32,641 nt of DNA from Gryganskiella cystojenkinii (Eukaryota; Mortierellomycota; Mortierellomycetes; Mortierellales; Mortierellaceae): NCBI GenBank assembly GCA_015852425.1, contig JAAAIG010000408.1:1-32641 (forward strand), written 5' to 3'. Positions within the stretch are counted from its first letter, which is position 1, and every line of letters begins with the position of its first letter. The position numbers and the translations under genes are program-made. This document shows positions 23,402-32,075 of the stretch, piece after piece. The notes under the pieces are model-generated. The model was not told the DNA's origin and ran no database searches. It saw nothing but the letters and a program-made list of their open reading frames with translations.

Positions 23402-24089
23402 TTCAGCGGCGGTTGTTGAATTTCCGTTAGAAAATCTGGGGAGGCGCCTTCAATGGCGGAGAGATTTAAAGAGGAATACGATTGGAGAGGGATGAGGTTG
23501 ACAATGGGTGATGGCAGAAGAATGCAGCAATAGAAACGACAAGCGGGTAAAGAAGAAAAAAAAGGGAGAGGGGGACTGATTTCCTCTCTCTCCCAAATTG
23601 TTGGTTCTACGCCCGCCTCCACCTTTTTTTCTTTTTTTTTTTCCTCCGCTTGGGCGAATCGTTCTTTCTTTCTCGTTTGGCGTTCCCTCGTTCTTTGGAT
23701 TCCTCGGTACAAGCACCGACAAATTCAGCTCTTCTATTTCTCTGACTTTGCCATGCATGGTTCCCCGCAATAGTTCTTTTCTTTGGACAAAGGAACATCA
23801 ATTTCCCTTGCTCGAGAAGAAAGAAGGAAGCTGTCGTTTGAATGAAAAAGCGTCGATTTGCGTCTGCACGCTGCAAAAATAAGGTCGTCCGGTTACACGT
23901 GACCCCGTCTTGAACGAGACTTCATTGAACACTCTTTTTGAATGCATCGTTTGTTTTCCTTCTCTCAATTTGGCTCCCCTTCACAACCAACACTTAAGCC
24001 CTCGTTACTCCATCTCCTTCGGGCCGACTATTTTCTCTTTAAAAGAAAAACTTCTTTATACCTATCACCGACACGCCCTTTGAACAGCC
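23402..24089. promoter_or_regulatory. Divergent region between the membrane protein and GTR1
   Basis: A 688-bp region between start codons, pyrimidine-rich on the plus strand. It should hold the GTR1 promoter and leader and the 5' end, possibly a first exon, of the membrane-protein gene. No TATA box is evident. An E-box is annotated separately. Confidence 0.5.
23896..23901. promoter_or_regulatory. CACGTG E-box upstream of GTR1
   Basis: CACGTG sits about 190 bp upstream of the GTR1 ATG. On the minus strand the context is GGTCACGTGTAA, so it includes GTCACGTG, the core preferred by fungal Cbf1 and animal TFEB-type bHLH factors. Function is inferred only from the motif. Confidence 0.4.
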
Positions 24090-25698
24090 ATGAAGAAAAA
24101 AGTACTTATCGCGAGTTGGGTTCTCCAAAGAACACGACATGGATGCTATCGACAGTTCACACGACATGAACAGCAAACTTACCGCGCATTACTTCCCGCC
24201 ATTAGGTCCTTTTGATGGGAAAGAGTGGGTCCGGAAAGACCTCGATGCGCTCCATCATCTTCTCCAACTATATTGCTAGAGATACCCGTCGTCTTGGAGC
24301 TACAAGTATGGATGAACACTCCTCGGATGCATTCTCTCATCAAAGGAAAGGGCGAAACAACGCAGTCGTTCATGGTCATATGCTAACCAAACTCACACTT
24401 TTTTACTTTCTGCAGTCGACGTTGAACATTCCCATGTCCGTTTCCTCGGCAACTTGGTTCTCAACCTGTGGGACTGTGGAGGGTATGGCCTTTTTTTTTT
24501 TTTGCCCCTGTCGAGCGCTTAACTATTCAAACACTTCGTGAACAGTGGACGATGAACGTCCACGAGATTCCAGAGGCTAACGTTTTTTTTGGTTATTTGT
24601 ATTGTATAGACAAGAGGCATTCATGGAGAACTACTTTGCGTCGCAAAGAGACCATATCTTCAAGAATGTCGAGGTGTTGATCTATGTCTTTGATGTCGAG
24701 AGTCGTGATGTCGAGAAGGATATGCACTATTACCAATCCTGTCTAGAGGCCATTATGACCAACTCCAAGGATGCAAAGATCTTTTGTCTGATTCACAAGA
24801 TGGATCTCGTTCAGGAGGATCAACGAGACAAGATTTACAATGAACGTGTTCTTGAACTCCAGACAAGGTCACTGCCCTTGCAAGTCATACCCTTCCGAAC
24901 CTCCATCTGGGACGAGACTCTTTACAAGGTGCGATGAAATTTTGCATCGTGGTTTAACAAGCATTTGTTTTCTGTGCAGTGTCAAAGTTCCTCGACGGTC
25001 TTATTAATCGCCCTTTTTCGATTGTCTCCTCCCCTTTGGATTTCTAGGCTTGGTCTTCCATTGTGTACTCACTTATTCCCAACGTTCAACTATTGGAGAG
25101 TCATTTGGATAATTTCTGCAAGATTTGCGAGGCGGACGAAATCGTGTTGTTTGAGAGGATGACATTCTTGGTCATTGCACATTCAACACGTGTGGATAAC
25201 GGAGACGTACACCGGTTCGAGAAGATTAGTAATATCATCAAGCAGTTCAAGCTCTCTTGCTCGTAAGCCAGTTTTTTCTTGTTACCGACAAAGTTTTTGG
25301 TCGTCTTTACGTATCGAGCTCAATTTACTAATCCTATGAACCCCTACTCATGGATCTATCTCAGACGCACACAAGGAAGTTTTCAGAGCATGGAAGTACG
25401 ACACTCGAACTTTGCAGGATTCATTGACTATCTGACAGGAAACACCTACGTGATGGTCATCATGTCGGACCCAACCATCCGTAAGTATCTTGACGCTGCA
25501 AAACCTGCTAGCGTCTTTTTGGGCAGCACGGGACTCTATGACTCAACATGGCTCCAGAAGAAGGAATCTTGTCACTCACTCTCCTTTATTCTTTATATTT
25601 TTTTGTTTTCTTTTGTAGAATCCGCCGCGACTCTTATGAACATCAGTATTGCCAGGAAGCACTTTGAAAAACTGGAAGGAGCACAGTTTTCAAAGTAA
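24090..25698 (+). CDS. GTR1: Rag-family GTPase Gtr1 (RagA/B orthologue)
   Basis: Seven exons: 24090-24101, 24206-24305, 24416-24482, 24610-24928, 25048-25262, 25365-25480 and 25619-25698. They give 302 aa (RagA 313, yeast Gtr1 310). The first coding exon is only 12 nt (MKKK); the splice restores [19 protein letters not shown] exactly as in the family. Walker A GKSGSGKT is at 9-16, WDCGGQE is the G3 motif and HKMD the G4 motif. The C-terminal roadblock-type dimerisation domain follows ([33 protein letters not shown]). Gtr1 pairs with Gtr2 on the vacuole membrane, is held by the EGO/Ragulator complex and activates TORC1 when amino acids are present. Conservation with animal RagA is very high. 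An AATAAA lies at 25770-25775. Confidence 0.96.
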
Positions 25699-25811
25699 AT
25701 CGACACCAATTCTTGAGAAGACACGCCACTAAGATACACATACCACTTTGAACTCTCGCCTTTTTTTCCAATAAAAAGTGTCGCAACCCACGAAATAATA
25801 TCGAGGATTAA

Positions 25812-25821
25812 ATCACGTGAT
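25812..25821. promoter_or_regulatory. ATCACGTGAT palindrome (E-box) upstream of ATP19
   Basis: A perfect 10-bp palindrome containing TCACGTGA, the classic Cbf1-type E-box, lies about 135 bp before the ATP synthase subunit k ATG and about 115 bp after the GTR1 stop. Its position fits a promoter site for the downstream gene. Confidence 0.45.
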
Positions 25822-25955
25822 AGAAGTATACGTCACCCTATTTTTTTTTAAGTAAATCTTAATCGCTCCGCCTGTCCCCGTTCGCTATGAAGACATTTCC
25901 CGCATTCATCCAATTTCATCATCCTTCTCTTTCAACCAACATCAGCATTATCACC

Positions 25956-26754
25956 ATGGGAGCTTCATACACCATCTTTGGCCGTGCCGTCCCTACCTAC
26001 CAGGTATCCTATCAAGACACACTCTCTTCTATTTACCCTCTTCCCCTTTCTCTCTTGCTCTCCTCAGCGTTCCTCACTTGTCTGATTCAGGATCAATATA
26101 CGATTATTTTACCCCGGATCTGTTCATGTTGATCAGCTCAACTCAGGACATCCGCATCAACGACTCAACTGTCACAGTACAGCCTCTCTGGAGTCATCAT
26201 TCAACACATCACTCTGAACGGGATCCTGTTCTAGTCTTGTGGTCAAACTAGACGAATAGAGGAGGAGGATTGGTTCTCTTTTTTTTTGTCCAGGTTGGCA
26301 GACCCTCCAGTAGATGGCGCATCTTTTTACCCCTGAACAGACACTCTTGATCTTCTGATCACTATAGTGATCTAAATTAGCAGTGTCAGGTTGAAGGATC
26401 CATGGATCAACTGAGCATCAATGACCGTTTCACTTTGGCGTTCAGGATGTTGTTCATTACTTTCTCCCCACTGGCCACGATCACGCGACTCCCCTCTCAG
26501 AACGCACCTAAACCTTTTCGACTTTTCATGCTATTTCCAACGGACTATTGACTCTCGATCTCTCTATCTTCATGTTACTCTTGAAATAGTTGGCTCTTGC
26601 CACCTACGCTGCCGTTGCTGCCCCCATCGTCCTCATGAAGGCCGGCAAGAAGGCTGAGCCCGTCAACGTCATCGCGGCTGCTTCCCAGGATGAGGAGGCC
26701 TTCATCCGCGAGTTCATCAAGGCCGCTGAGGAGGATAACACCAAGAACGTTTAA
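25956..26754 (+). CDS. ATP19: Mitochondrial F1Fo ATP synthase subunit k (Atp19)
   Basis: Two coding exons, 25956-26003 and 26590-26754, joined in phase 0 at TACCAG|TTGGCT, give 70 aa. The protein begins MGASYTIFGRAVPTYQ, then LALATYAAVAAPIVLMKAG (membrane helix, residues about 17-35), then a charged tail (QDEEAFIREFIKAAEED). This is the layout of fungal Atp19: an MGAxY..FG..VP start, one TM helix and a conserved E-E-x-FI motif. Yeast Atp19 is 68 aa. Subunit k associates with ATP synthase dimers in the inner membrane and is not needed for catalysis. The protein is too short to have appeared as one ORF, because the intron interrupts it after residue 16. An AATAAA is at 26857-26862. Confidence 0.88.
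26004..26589 (+). other. 586-nt intron of ATP19
   Basis: The donor is GTATCC and the acceptor AAATAG. It is much longer than most introns in the window. No extra exon is needed, since VPTYQ joins LALATY directly as in relatives. It contains a perfect 16-bp palindrome (26357-26372). I found no convincing snoRNA boxes. Confidence 0.65.
26357..26372. repeat. Perfect 16-bp palindrome GATCACTATAGTGATC
   Basis: The 16 bases equal their own reverse complement, and the symmetry stops at both edges. It lies in the middle of the long ATP19 intron. There is no loop, so it resembles a protein-binding site more than an RNA hairpin. Confidence 0.6.
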
Positions 26755-27207
26755 AAAAACACGTCCTTTCCTCTTTCTCTTTGTTACCTTTCTCCTCCAA
26801 ACGACCATCAACTTCTCATCATCTCCCTTCTCTGCAAAATTGGATCACACAAAACAAATAAATACCGGACTTTTCGTTCTGTTGGCATTGGGAGAGCATT
26901 TCTTTGCTCTATTTCCCTTCTTGTCAGCTTAACTTGAGCCGAATAGAAAATAGAACTTCTTTGGGGACGTGATTCGCATGCTTGACTTATTTATTCCTCG
27001 AGTGAAATCAACGACTGTAGTCTTGGACCCAAACGTGATGCCTTCTACTGGCAAGAGGCTGTTAAAGAGTGCAAAATTCCTCATCGTAGACGGCCAAACG
27101 ACTCGTGGTGTTGTTGTCTTCGATAATGGATGAAACTCAGTAGCTTCTCGAGAGTGATCGAAAATTACGCGGTGAGGTCTTGATCCTGAATTTCGAGGAT
27201 TTTGTGG
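26755..27207. other. ATP19 3' flank up to the repeat region
   Basis: This stretch contains the ATP19 3' UTR with AATAAA at 26857-26862 and the coding-like fragment at 26978-27133. I see nothing else. Confidence 0.5.
26978..27133 (+). pseudogene. Short coding-like fragment, 51 codons
   Basis: ATG to TGA. The frame is open upstream to about 26955. The peptide (contains STTVVLDPNVMPSTGK, SAKFLIVDG and TTRGVVVFDNG) has the alternating hydrophobic/charged look of a real beta/alpha protein and normal codon use for the window. I do not recognise it. It ends about 75 bp before the recognisable left edge of repeat copy A. It could be a relic of a gene truncated when the repeats arrived, a small gene, or chance. 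Confidence 0.3.
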
Positions 27208-27775
27208 GCTTCGATCTTGCGATGGGATCCCACTGAAGTCTCAGGCCTTGGGGACTCTCTAGCAAAATTGAGCAAAATTACTCGTTAATTCCTGCGTCAA
27301 TCCTCCATGTCTTCGGCAGTAAAAACAAGCAGTGATCAGCGCGTATGACCCACTTCTTGATGACGACAATACATCTCTTCGTGATATTTTTGTATATTTT
27401 TGTCCAGACTCATCTTTAGCGAGATCGAAGAAAGAGGAGGACGGGGGAGGGGGAGGGGGCATAATTCAAAGATCAAAACTTCACATAAGACATCTAGCGT
27501 GCAAAATATTGCTCACTGTCATCAAAAACGCGAGAGGGTTCTTTAATAGTTCAATTGATAGGGAGACGTGTCCACAAGAGTGAAATGCTGGATCGAGACC
27601 CGAGAGCAAAAAGTCGGGATCCAAACCCGAGAGAAAAGGCCTGACACAGGATCTAAGGACCTGGACCTTGTGGTAGGACAAAGGCGAGAGCATGTTCGAG
27701 TTCCTGACCCGAGGGGTAGAGGGCAAATATAGGATACGATTGCGTGGTCCAGACCCGACGAGTAAAGGCAAATAT

Positions 27776-28220
27776 ACTGTCAACTGCACTCAATTTGAGT
27801 CCCATTGAGAATTAAAAATTCGCCTCGGAGATTTTCGCAGCTCCACCATTTAATGCGGTTGACCATAAGATACGATTGTTTTGTCCAGACCTGAAGGATA
27901 AAGGTAAACATACGTTGCGATTGTTTGGTCTTCATGTAGGACAGAGGTGAGAGGCGGGGTCGGGATCCAGATCCGAGAGGTCAGATGAGATGCGACCGTT
28001 GGATTCGAGGTAGGACAGAGGCGAGGTGGGAGAAATTCTCAAGAAGCTCGAGGGCAGCGTCGGAACTCAGAACCATGAGGCAAGCGCAGATAGTATAGAG
28101 GATTCAAGCATGGAGACGTTCGGTAGGACAAAGAGGCGAGGGGTGATATACAGAAGGGTGAAGATGGGAACAATGCGTTTTCTTGAGTAAAAGAGCCTAA
28201 TTAAAATGTAGAAGAAACAG
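27776..28220 (+). repeat. Higher-order repeat block, copy 1
   Basis: The block starts with CTGTCAACTGC...CAATTTG, includes CCACCATTTAATGCGGTT and GGTCTTCATGTAGGACAGAGG, and carries GTAGGACA-type motifs at 27936, 28010 and 28123. Dyads TCGG-N9-CCGA lie at 27960-27976 (intact) and 28060-28076 (last bases decayed). The block ends in the AACAATGCGTTTTCTTGAGT segment. It is the most diverged of the three blocks. Confidence 0.7.
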
Positions 28221-28258
28221 GATTCAAAATTTCAAAACAAACGTTATTGAGGCTTTCT

Positions 28259-28370
28259 GTAGGACACGGGGGCGAGGGGGCTGAGGCAGGGCGAAGAAGC
28301 GAACAATGCGTTTCTGGAGTAAAAGGGCCCTAAGAAAAACGTAAAAAGAATCAGGATTCGAATAAATAGC
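28259..28370 (+). repeat. Extra type III sub-repeat
   Basis: GTAGGACA at 28259 is followed by GGGGGCGAGG, then AACAATGCGTTTCTGGAGTA and AGGATTCGAATAA. This repeats the end of the preceding block (28123-28220) in direct orientation about 136 bp downstream. It ends just before the MITE-like element. Confidence 0.6.
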
Positions 28371-28377
28371 ATTCAAG

Positions 28378-28657
28378 AAGCGCCTGTAGTCTAGTCGATT
28401 TCTAGACGTTGACTGACCAGCCACAACTAACTTTAGTCAGTCGATGTCCAAAAAAATGAATGACTAAAGCTGACCAGCCATTCTCAGGTGACATGACGGC
28501 AGACAGAACATACGAGGTACGCAAATCGCATGTTCATCTCCATATATGACTGTAAAAGTCAATCCGTGGTCGATCTGCGGTCAAGTCATCCTCTCACAAT
28601 GAATCGACCACATCATAGCTGGTCGATGTTGAAAAAAATGTTCGACTGCAGGCGCTT
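28378..28657. mobile_element. MITE-like element with imperfect terminal inverted repeats
   Basis: The left end AAGCGCCTGTAGTC is the inverse of the right end GACTGCAGGCGCTT (13 of 14 matching). A looser inverted match extends further in, including GACCAGC on the left against GCTGGTC on the right. The element is 280 bp with no ORF of interest and is flanked by AG on both sides, a possible 2-bp target duplication. Internal TCGATGT..AAAAAAATG occurs twice. Copy B has no such insert, which supports insertion into copy A after duplication, or loss from B. The superfamily is not identifiable. Confidence 0.6.
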
Positions 28658-29056
28658 AGCTGCTCTCAGTTTGCGTCAAGTTGACAATTCAAGTTCGCCA
28701 CCGAGATGTTCGCATCTTCACCATTTAATGCGGTTAACTGTACGATGCGATTGTTTGGTCCAGACCTGAAGAACAAAGACAAATATACGTTGCGATTGTT
28801 TTGGTCTTCATGTAGGACAGAGGCGAGAGGCGGGGTCGGGATCCAGGTCCGAGAGGTGCAGTTGGACTGTAAATGCGGCAATTGGATCTTTGGGTAGGAC
28901 AGAGTCGTGGTGAGTGAATTTCCCTAGAAGCCCGAGGGCAACGTCGGAATGCAGACCCGTGAACGACTTTTGGTAGCACAAGGAGGCGAGAGGTGACAAC
29001 AATGCTTTTCTTCAGTAAAAGAGCCCCGAGTAAAATAGTCCACAAGGATTCGAAGA
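28656..29056 (+). repeat. Higher-order repeat block, copy 2
   Basis: Same order as block 1. AGCTGCTCTCA lead-in, CACCATTTAATGCGGTT, GTAGGACA motifs at 28812 and 28894, GTAGCACA at 28973, dyads at 28836-28852 and 28944-28960 (the latter ends CCGT), then AACAATGCTTTTCTTCAGTA. It lies immediately upstream of the promoter of the first cysteine-rich gene. Confidence 0.75.
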
Positions 29057-29388
29057 GTTGATTTCGATGATTTTATTCAGCTCGATGTTTATATTCGAGT
29101 TTCAATGTGTGACAACGGCAAAAATAAACAAAAAATGCACGTTTGGACCTCTACAGTATTTCTACGCAAACAAAGACGCATCCTTTTCGTGTTTTCATCG
29201 ACGACAACTACCAATCTCCTGATGAAGACTGCAATGAGCAATGAGCACAAAGCGATGTTATTTGTGGTCTATTTGTCCCTTCTGCAGCAGAATGCTGCCA
29301 AACGCTCCCCCCGGAGGTCGAGTAGAGTGTCTTCTTTGCATAAACGTATCTCCCTTGACCAGATATTGTCGACTTGTTTTTGAAAATG

Positions 29389-29395
29389 TATAAAA
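29389..29395 (+). promoter_or_regulatory. TATA box of cysteine-rich gene copy A
   Basis: TATAAAA, followed about 30 bp later by a CA/CT-rich stretch (TTCACTTCATTCAGACAG) suited to transcription start. The same box occurs at 32069-32075 in copy B. Confidence 0.6.
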
Positions 29396-29518
29396 CCTCT
29401 CTCTTTCCACCCTTGTCGGTTTCACTTCATTCAGACAGATAGACAATCACTCATCTCCTCCTCTTCTCTCCTCCCTACTCTCTTCCCCACCTTTCTCTAA
29501 ACCCAAGAACTGTTGCTG

Positions 29519-29630
29519 GTATAAAAACAAAAAAAGGTCTGCAATGGTCATTTCAAAATGTTTCCCGATTTTGCAGCATTGGAACTAACTGACGCGTCAT
29601 ATTTTCATGTATGATGTTGCTTGCTTATAG
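29519..29630 (+). other. Predicted 5' UTR intron of cysteine-rich gene copy A
   Basis: A CT-rich leader ends in GTTGCTG|GTATAA. A strong branch-point match, CTAACTGAC, lies at 29585-29593 and a TTATAG acceptor ends at 29630, 12 nt before the ATG. The palindrome TGACGCGTCA overlaps the branch region. The same signals recur in copy B. Confidence 0.5.
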
Positions 29631-29642
29631 ACACTCATCATC

Positions 29643-29999
29643 ATGCAGAAATCGCTCCTTATCAGTTTGATGGCCGTGTGCGTTGCCTCCGTTGCGATCG
29701 CCCACCCCGCTAATACCACTGCGATTATTACCACTGCGACTAATGGGACCAATGATGTTGAACCTGAAAGCAGAGAGACTTGGGACCTTTTCTGTTCCGA
29801 TGACCCCTTGGGATATGTTTGTCGCCACGCTTGCTCTTGCAACCAAAACACGGGTAGAATGTTGTGCCCCCAATACCTCCCCGATGGTATGTTCAAGGGA
29901 GTCCTCTCGACCCATTGCTCGACTGACAAGACCCCTCCTGCTGCCGATTGCGAGTGCTCTCCTCGAGAACAATGCGGACCACCACATAACATTTGCTAG
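29643..29999 (+). CDS. Small secreted cysteine-rich protein, copy A
   Basis: A single coding exon of 118 aa. The signal peptide (LLISLMAVCVASVAIA, cleavage likely before His21) is followed by a Thr/Asn-rich stretch with two N-glycosylation sequons (NTT, NGT). A compact C-terminal half has ten cysteines at 51, 60, 64, 66, 75, 92, 103, 105, 111 and 118; an even number fits five disulfides. The pattern CSC and CEC with C-terminal Cys is not one I can assign to hydrophobins, CFEM or killer-type families. Promoter signs are a TATA box at 29389 and a probable leader intron. AATAAA is at 30092-30097. It could be a surface protein, an antimicrobial peptide or an effector; the sequence alone does not decide. 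Confidence 0.85.
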   Translation: MQKSLLISLMAVCVASVAIAHPANTTAIITTATNGTNDVEPESRETWDLFCSDDPLGYVCRHACSCNQNTGRMLCPQYLPDGMFKGVLSTHCSTDKTPPAADCECSPREQCGPPHNIC

Positions 30000-30602
30000 G
30001 TTCACCCACTTTTTTTTCTTTTTTTTTCTTTCATGACATCTGTTCGCCACTTCTTCTGTCAGGGTCAGATCAAGTAAATCCTTAAAAAATCAATAAATAT
30101 CGAGAGAACAGTTCCTGTCTCTTCTTATATATTATACACCCATAATTCATTGAAGAGGAGCAGTGACTTCTTGGAAAGGATGCATCTGTGATTTATTTTA
30201 GTTCTTCGGGAATCAACGTGAAACCTTTGAAATTATACAATTATATGTCTTTTTCTCTTCCACTCTTTCATGGAGAAAGTCAGCCTCTGCGGAAGTAGCG
30301 GCAGTGGCAGTAGTTGAGGCAGCGGATTCGGGAATCTTGCGCGAGTTCATGCATGTTCTTTTTTTCTTGGTGAGAGAAGCATCGGGATCTTCCTTCTCCT
30401 CACGAGTCGTCTTCAAATCACGCCAGTCCGTGATGTACTTTCTCATTTCCTCGGTCGAGTACAGATCTGGCAGGGTCTCGACTGACAAAAGTCGAGAGAA
30501 ACGAAGGAAAAATACATATTAATTCCTGGGTTACCTTCCTATATCGATATTGACAAGTTGGATAGGTAAAAAACCATAAATCCCGAAAGTTTTATGGACC
30601 TG
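30000..30602. other. Spacer between the two repeat copies
   Basis: It begins with the 3' UTR of the copy A gene (poly-T runs, AATAAA at 30092-30097) and contains the orphan minus-strand exon at 30213-30481. The last 100 bp before copy B are AT-rich without a feature. Confidence 0.5.
30213..30481 (-). pseudogene. Orphan terminal exon of an unknown gene
   Basis: A minus-strand open stretch begins right after a good acceptor (pyrimidine-rich, TTTTGTCAG) at 30482-30484 and reads 89 codons to TGA. The peptide is charged and helical (LPDLYSTEEMRKYITDWRDL, then KTTREEKEDPDASLTKKKR), then Ala/Thr-rich. Codon use looks genuine. Upstream exons on this strand would have to lie to the right, where repeat copy B begins about 120 bp away, and none is visible. 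I read it as the 3' end of a gene cut off by the repeat. A very small intact gene is the alternative. Confidence 0.4.
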
Positions 30603-31334
30603 GATCTTGACAGCAGCGATGGGATCCCACTGAAGGATTAGGACCTTGGACTCTAACAAAATGGACACACAATTTCTCGTTATTTCCTGCGTCACTCTCC
30701 CATGTCTGCAGCTATAAAAAAGCGAGCAGTGACTTGCAGAAACGACCCACTTCTCATTGACGAAGATACGTCTCATCGCGATATGTGTTATTTTTTTTTC
30801 AGTCTCATCTCTTATGAGATCAAAAAAAAAAGAGAGAGAGGGAAGGGGAGGGAAAGAGGGTCTATTCGAAGATCAAAACTTCACATAAGACATCTAGCTT
30901 GCAAAATATTGTCCCACTGTCATTCAAAAGCGCGAGATGGTTCTTTAATAGTTCAATTGATAGAGAGACGCGTCCGCAAGAGTTCAAGGCTGGGATCGAG
31001 ACCCGAGAGCAAAAGTCGGGATCCAAACCCGAGAGTAAAGAGCAGATAGAGTCCGGGATAAAAGGTCGCAATCTTTATATTTTTTGTCCCGATTGAATTC
31101 CTTTCGAATACTTCCCTATTGTGGCACTAAGGTTTCCTGTCAACAAAAGAAGCATTTCAATTGACCTCATGTAACGGTCCAGCTGGATGGATTGAAATCA
31201 GTCATAACAAAAATATAAAAGGTTGCGACTTTTTGTCCACATGACTCTGCATGATCAAAGACTTGGACATTGTGGGAGGACGAGGACGAGAGCAGTTTCG
31301 GGATTCAGACCCGAAGGGCGAAGGCAAAAATGCT

Positions 31335-31738
31335 GTCAGCTGCTCTCAATTTGTGTCTAGTGGACAATTCATATTCGCCGCCGAGATTTTCGCCTCTCCA
31401 CCATTTAATGCGGTTGAATGTAGGATACGATTATTTGGTCCAGACCTGAAGGGTACAGGCAAATGTAAGATACGGTTGTTTGGTCTTCATGTAGGACAGA
31501 GGCGAGAGGCGGGGTCGGGATCCATGTCCGAGAGGTAACGTCAGGTACGGATGTGGCGGTTGGATATTTGGGTAGGACAGAGTCGAGGTGGGAGAACTTC
31601 CCAAGAAAACCGAGGGCAACGTCGGAATGCAAACCCGATAGCGACTTTCGGTAGCACAAGGAGGCGAGAGGTGACAACAATGCTTTTCTTCAGTAAAAGA
31701 GCCCCGAGTAAAATAGTCCACAAGGATTCGAAGAGTTG
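31335..31738 (+). repeat. Higher-order repeat block, copy 3
   Basis: The block order is conserved: CAGCTGCTCTCAATTTG, CCACCATTTAATGCGGTT, GTAGGACA at 31491 and 31572, GTAGCACA at 31651, and intact dyads at 31514-31530 and 31622-31638. It is closest to block 2. It lies upstream of the second cysteine-rich gene, matching block 2 before the first gene. Confidence 0.75.
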
Positions 31739-32068
31739 ATTTCGATGATTTTATTCAGCTCGATGTTTATATTCGAGTTTCAATGTGTGACAACGGCAAA
31801 AATAAACCAAAAAAATGCACGTTTGGACCTCTACAATATTCCTACGCAAACAAAGACGCATCCTTTTCGTGTTTTCATCGACGACAACTGCTAGTCTCTT
31901 GATGAAGACTGCAGTGAGCAATGAGTACAAAGCGATGTTATTTGTGATCTATATGTCCCCTCTGCAGTAGAATGTTGCCAAACGCTCCCCCCGGAAGTCG
32001 AGTAGAGTGTCTTCTTTGCATAAACGTATCGCCCTTGACCAGATATTGTCGACTTGTTTTTGAAAAGG

Positions 32069-32075
32069 TATAAAA
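32069..32075 (+). promoter_or_regulatory. TATA box of cysteine-rich gene copy B
   Basis: TATAAAA in the same context as in copy A, 2680 bp downstream of it. Confidence 0.6.

Larger units (their letters stand above)
27208..30000 (+). repeat. Large direct repeat, copy A
   Basis: Homology to copy B begins around GATGGGATCCCACTGAAG (27221 here, 30618 there) and runs, with gaps, through the cysteine-rich gene. The offset between copies is 3397 bp at the left edge and 2677-2680 bp over the right half. Copy A is therefore about 720 bp longer, mostly because it holds an extra repeat block and a MITE-like insert (27781-28657). Identity is patchy on the left and very high from about 28980 on; the coding overlap differs at 11 of 322 positions. 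Confidence 0.85.

Noticed and set aside
23450..23770. Minus-strand ORF as the upstream exon of the membrane protein
   Set aside because: It is in another frame, has no signal peptide after its ATG and no convincing donor; composition is Lys/Arg/Glu-rich.
28734..29045. Minus-strand ORFs with recurring SPLSYMK-like peptides (also 31405-31723)
   Set aside because: The recurrence simply mirrors the DNA repeat GTAGGACAGAGGCGAG read backwards; frames are not kept between copies and no start or splice context supports them.
29597..30050. Minus-strand ORFs of 131-141 codons over the cysteine-rich gene
   Set aside because: Antisense to a gene with signal peptide, promoter and preserved cysteines; the second copy shows substitutions that respect the plus-strand frame.
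27208..31738. Possible CRISPR-like or simple satellite array
   Set aside because: Repeats are degenerate and of unequal length and spacing, there are no regular spacers, and the genome is eukaryotic. Dispersed higher-order repeat fits better.
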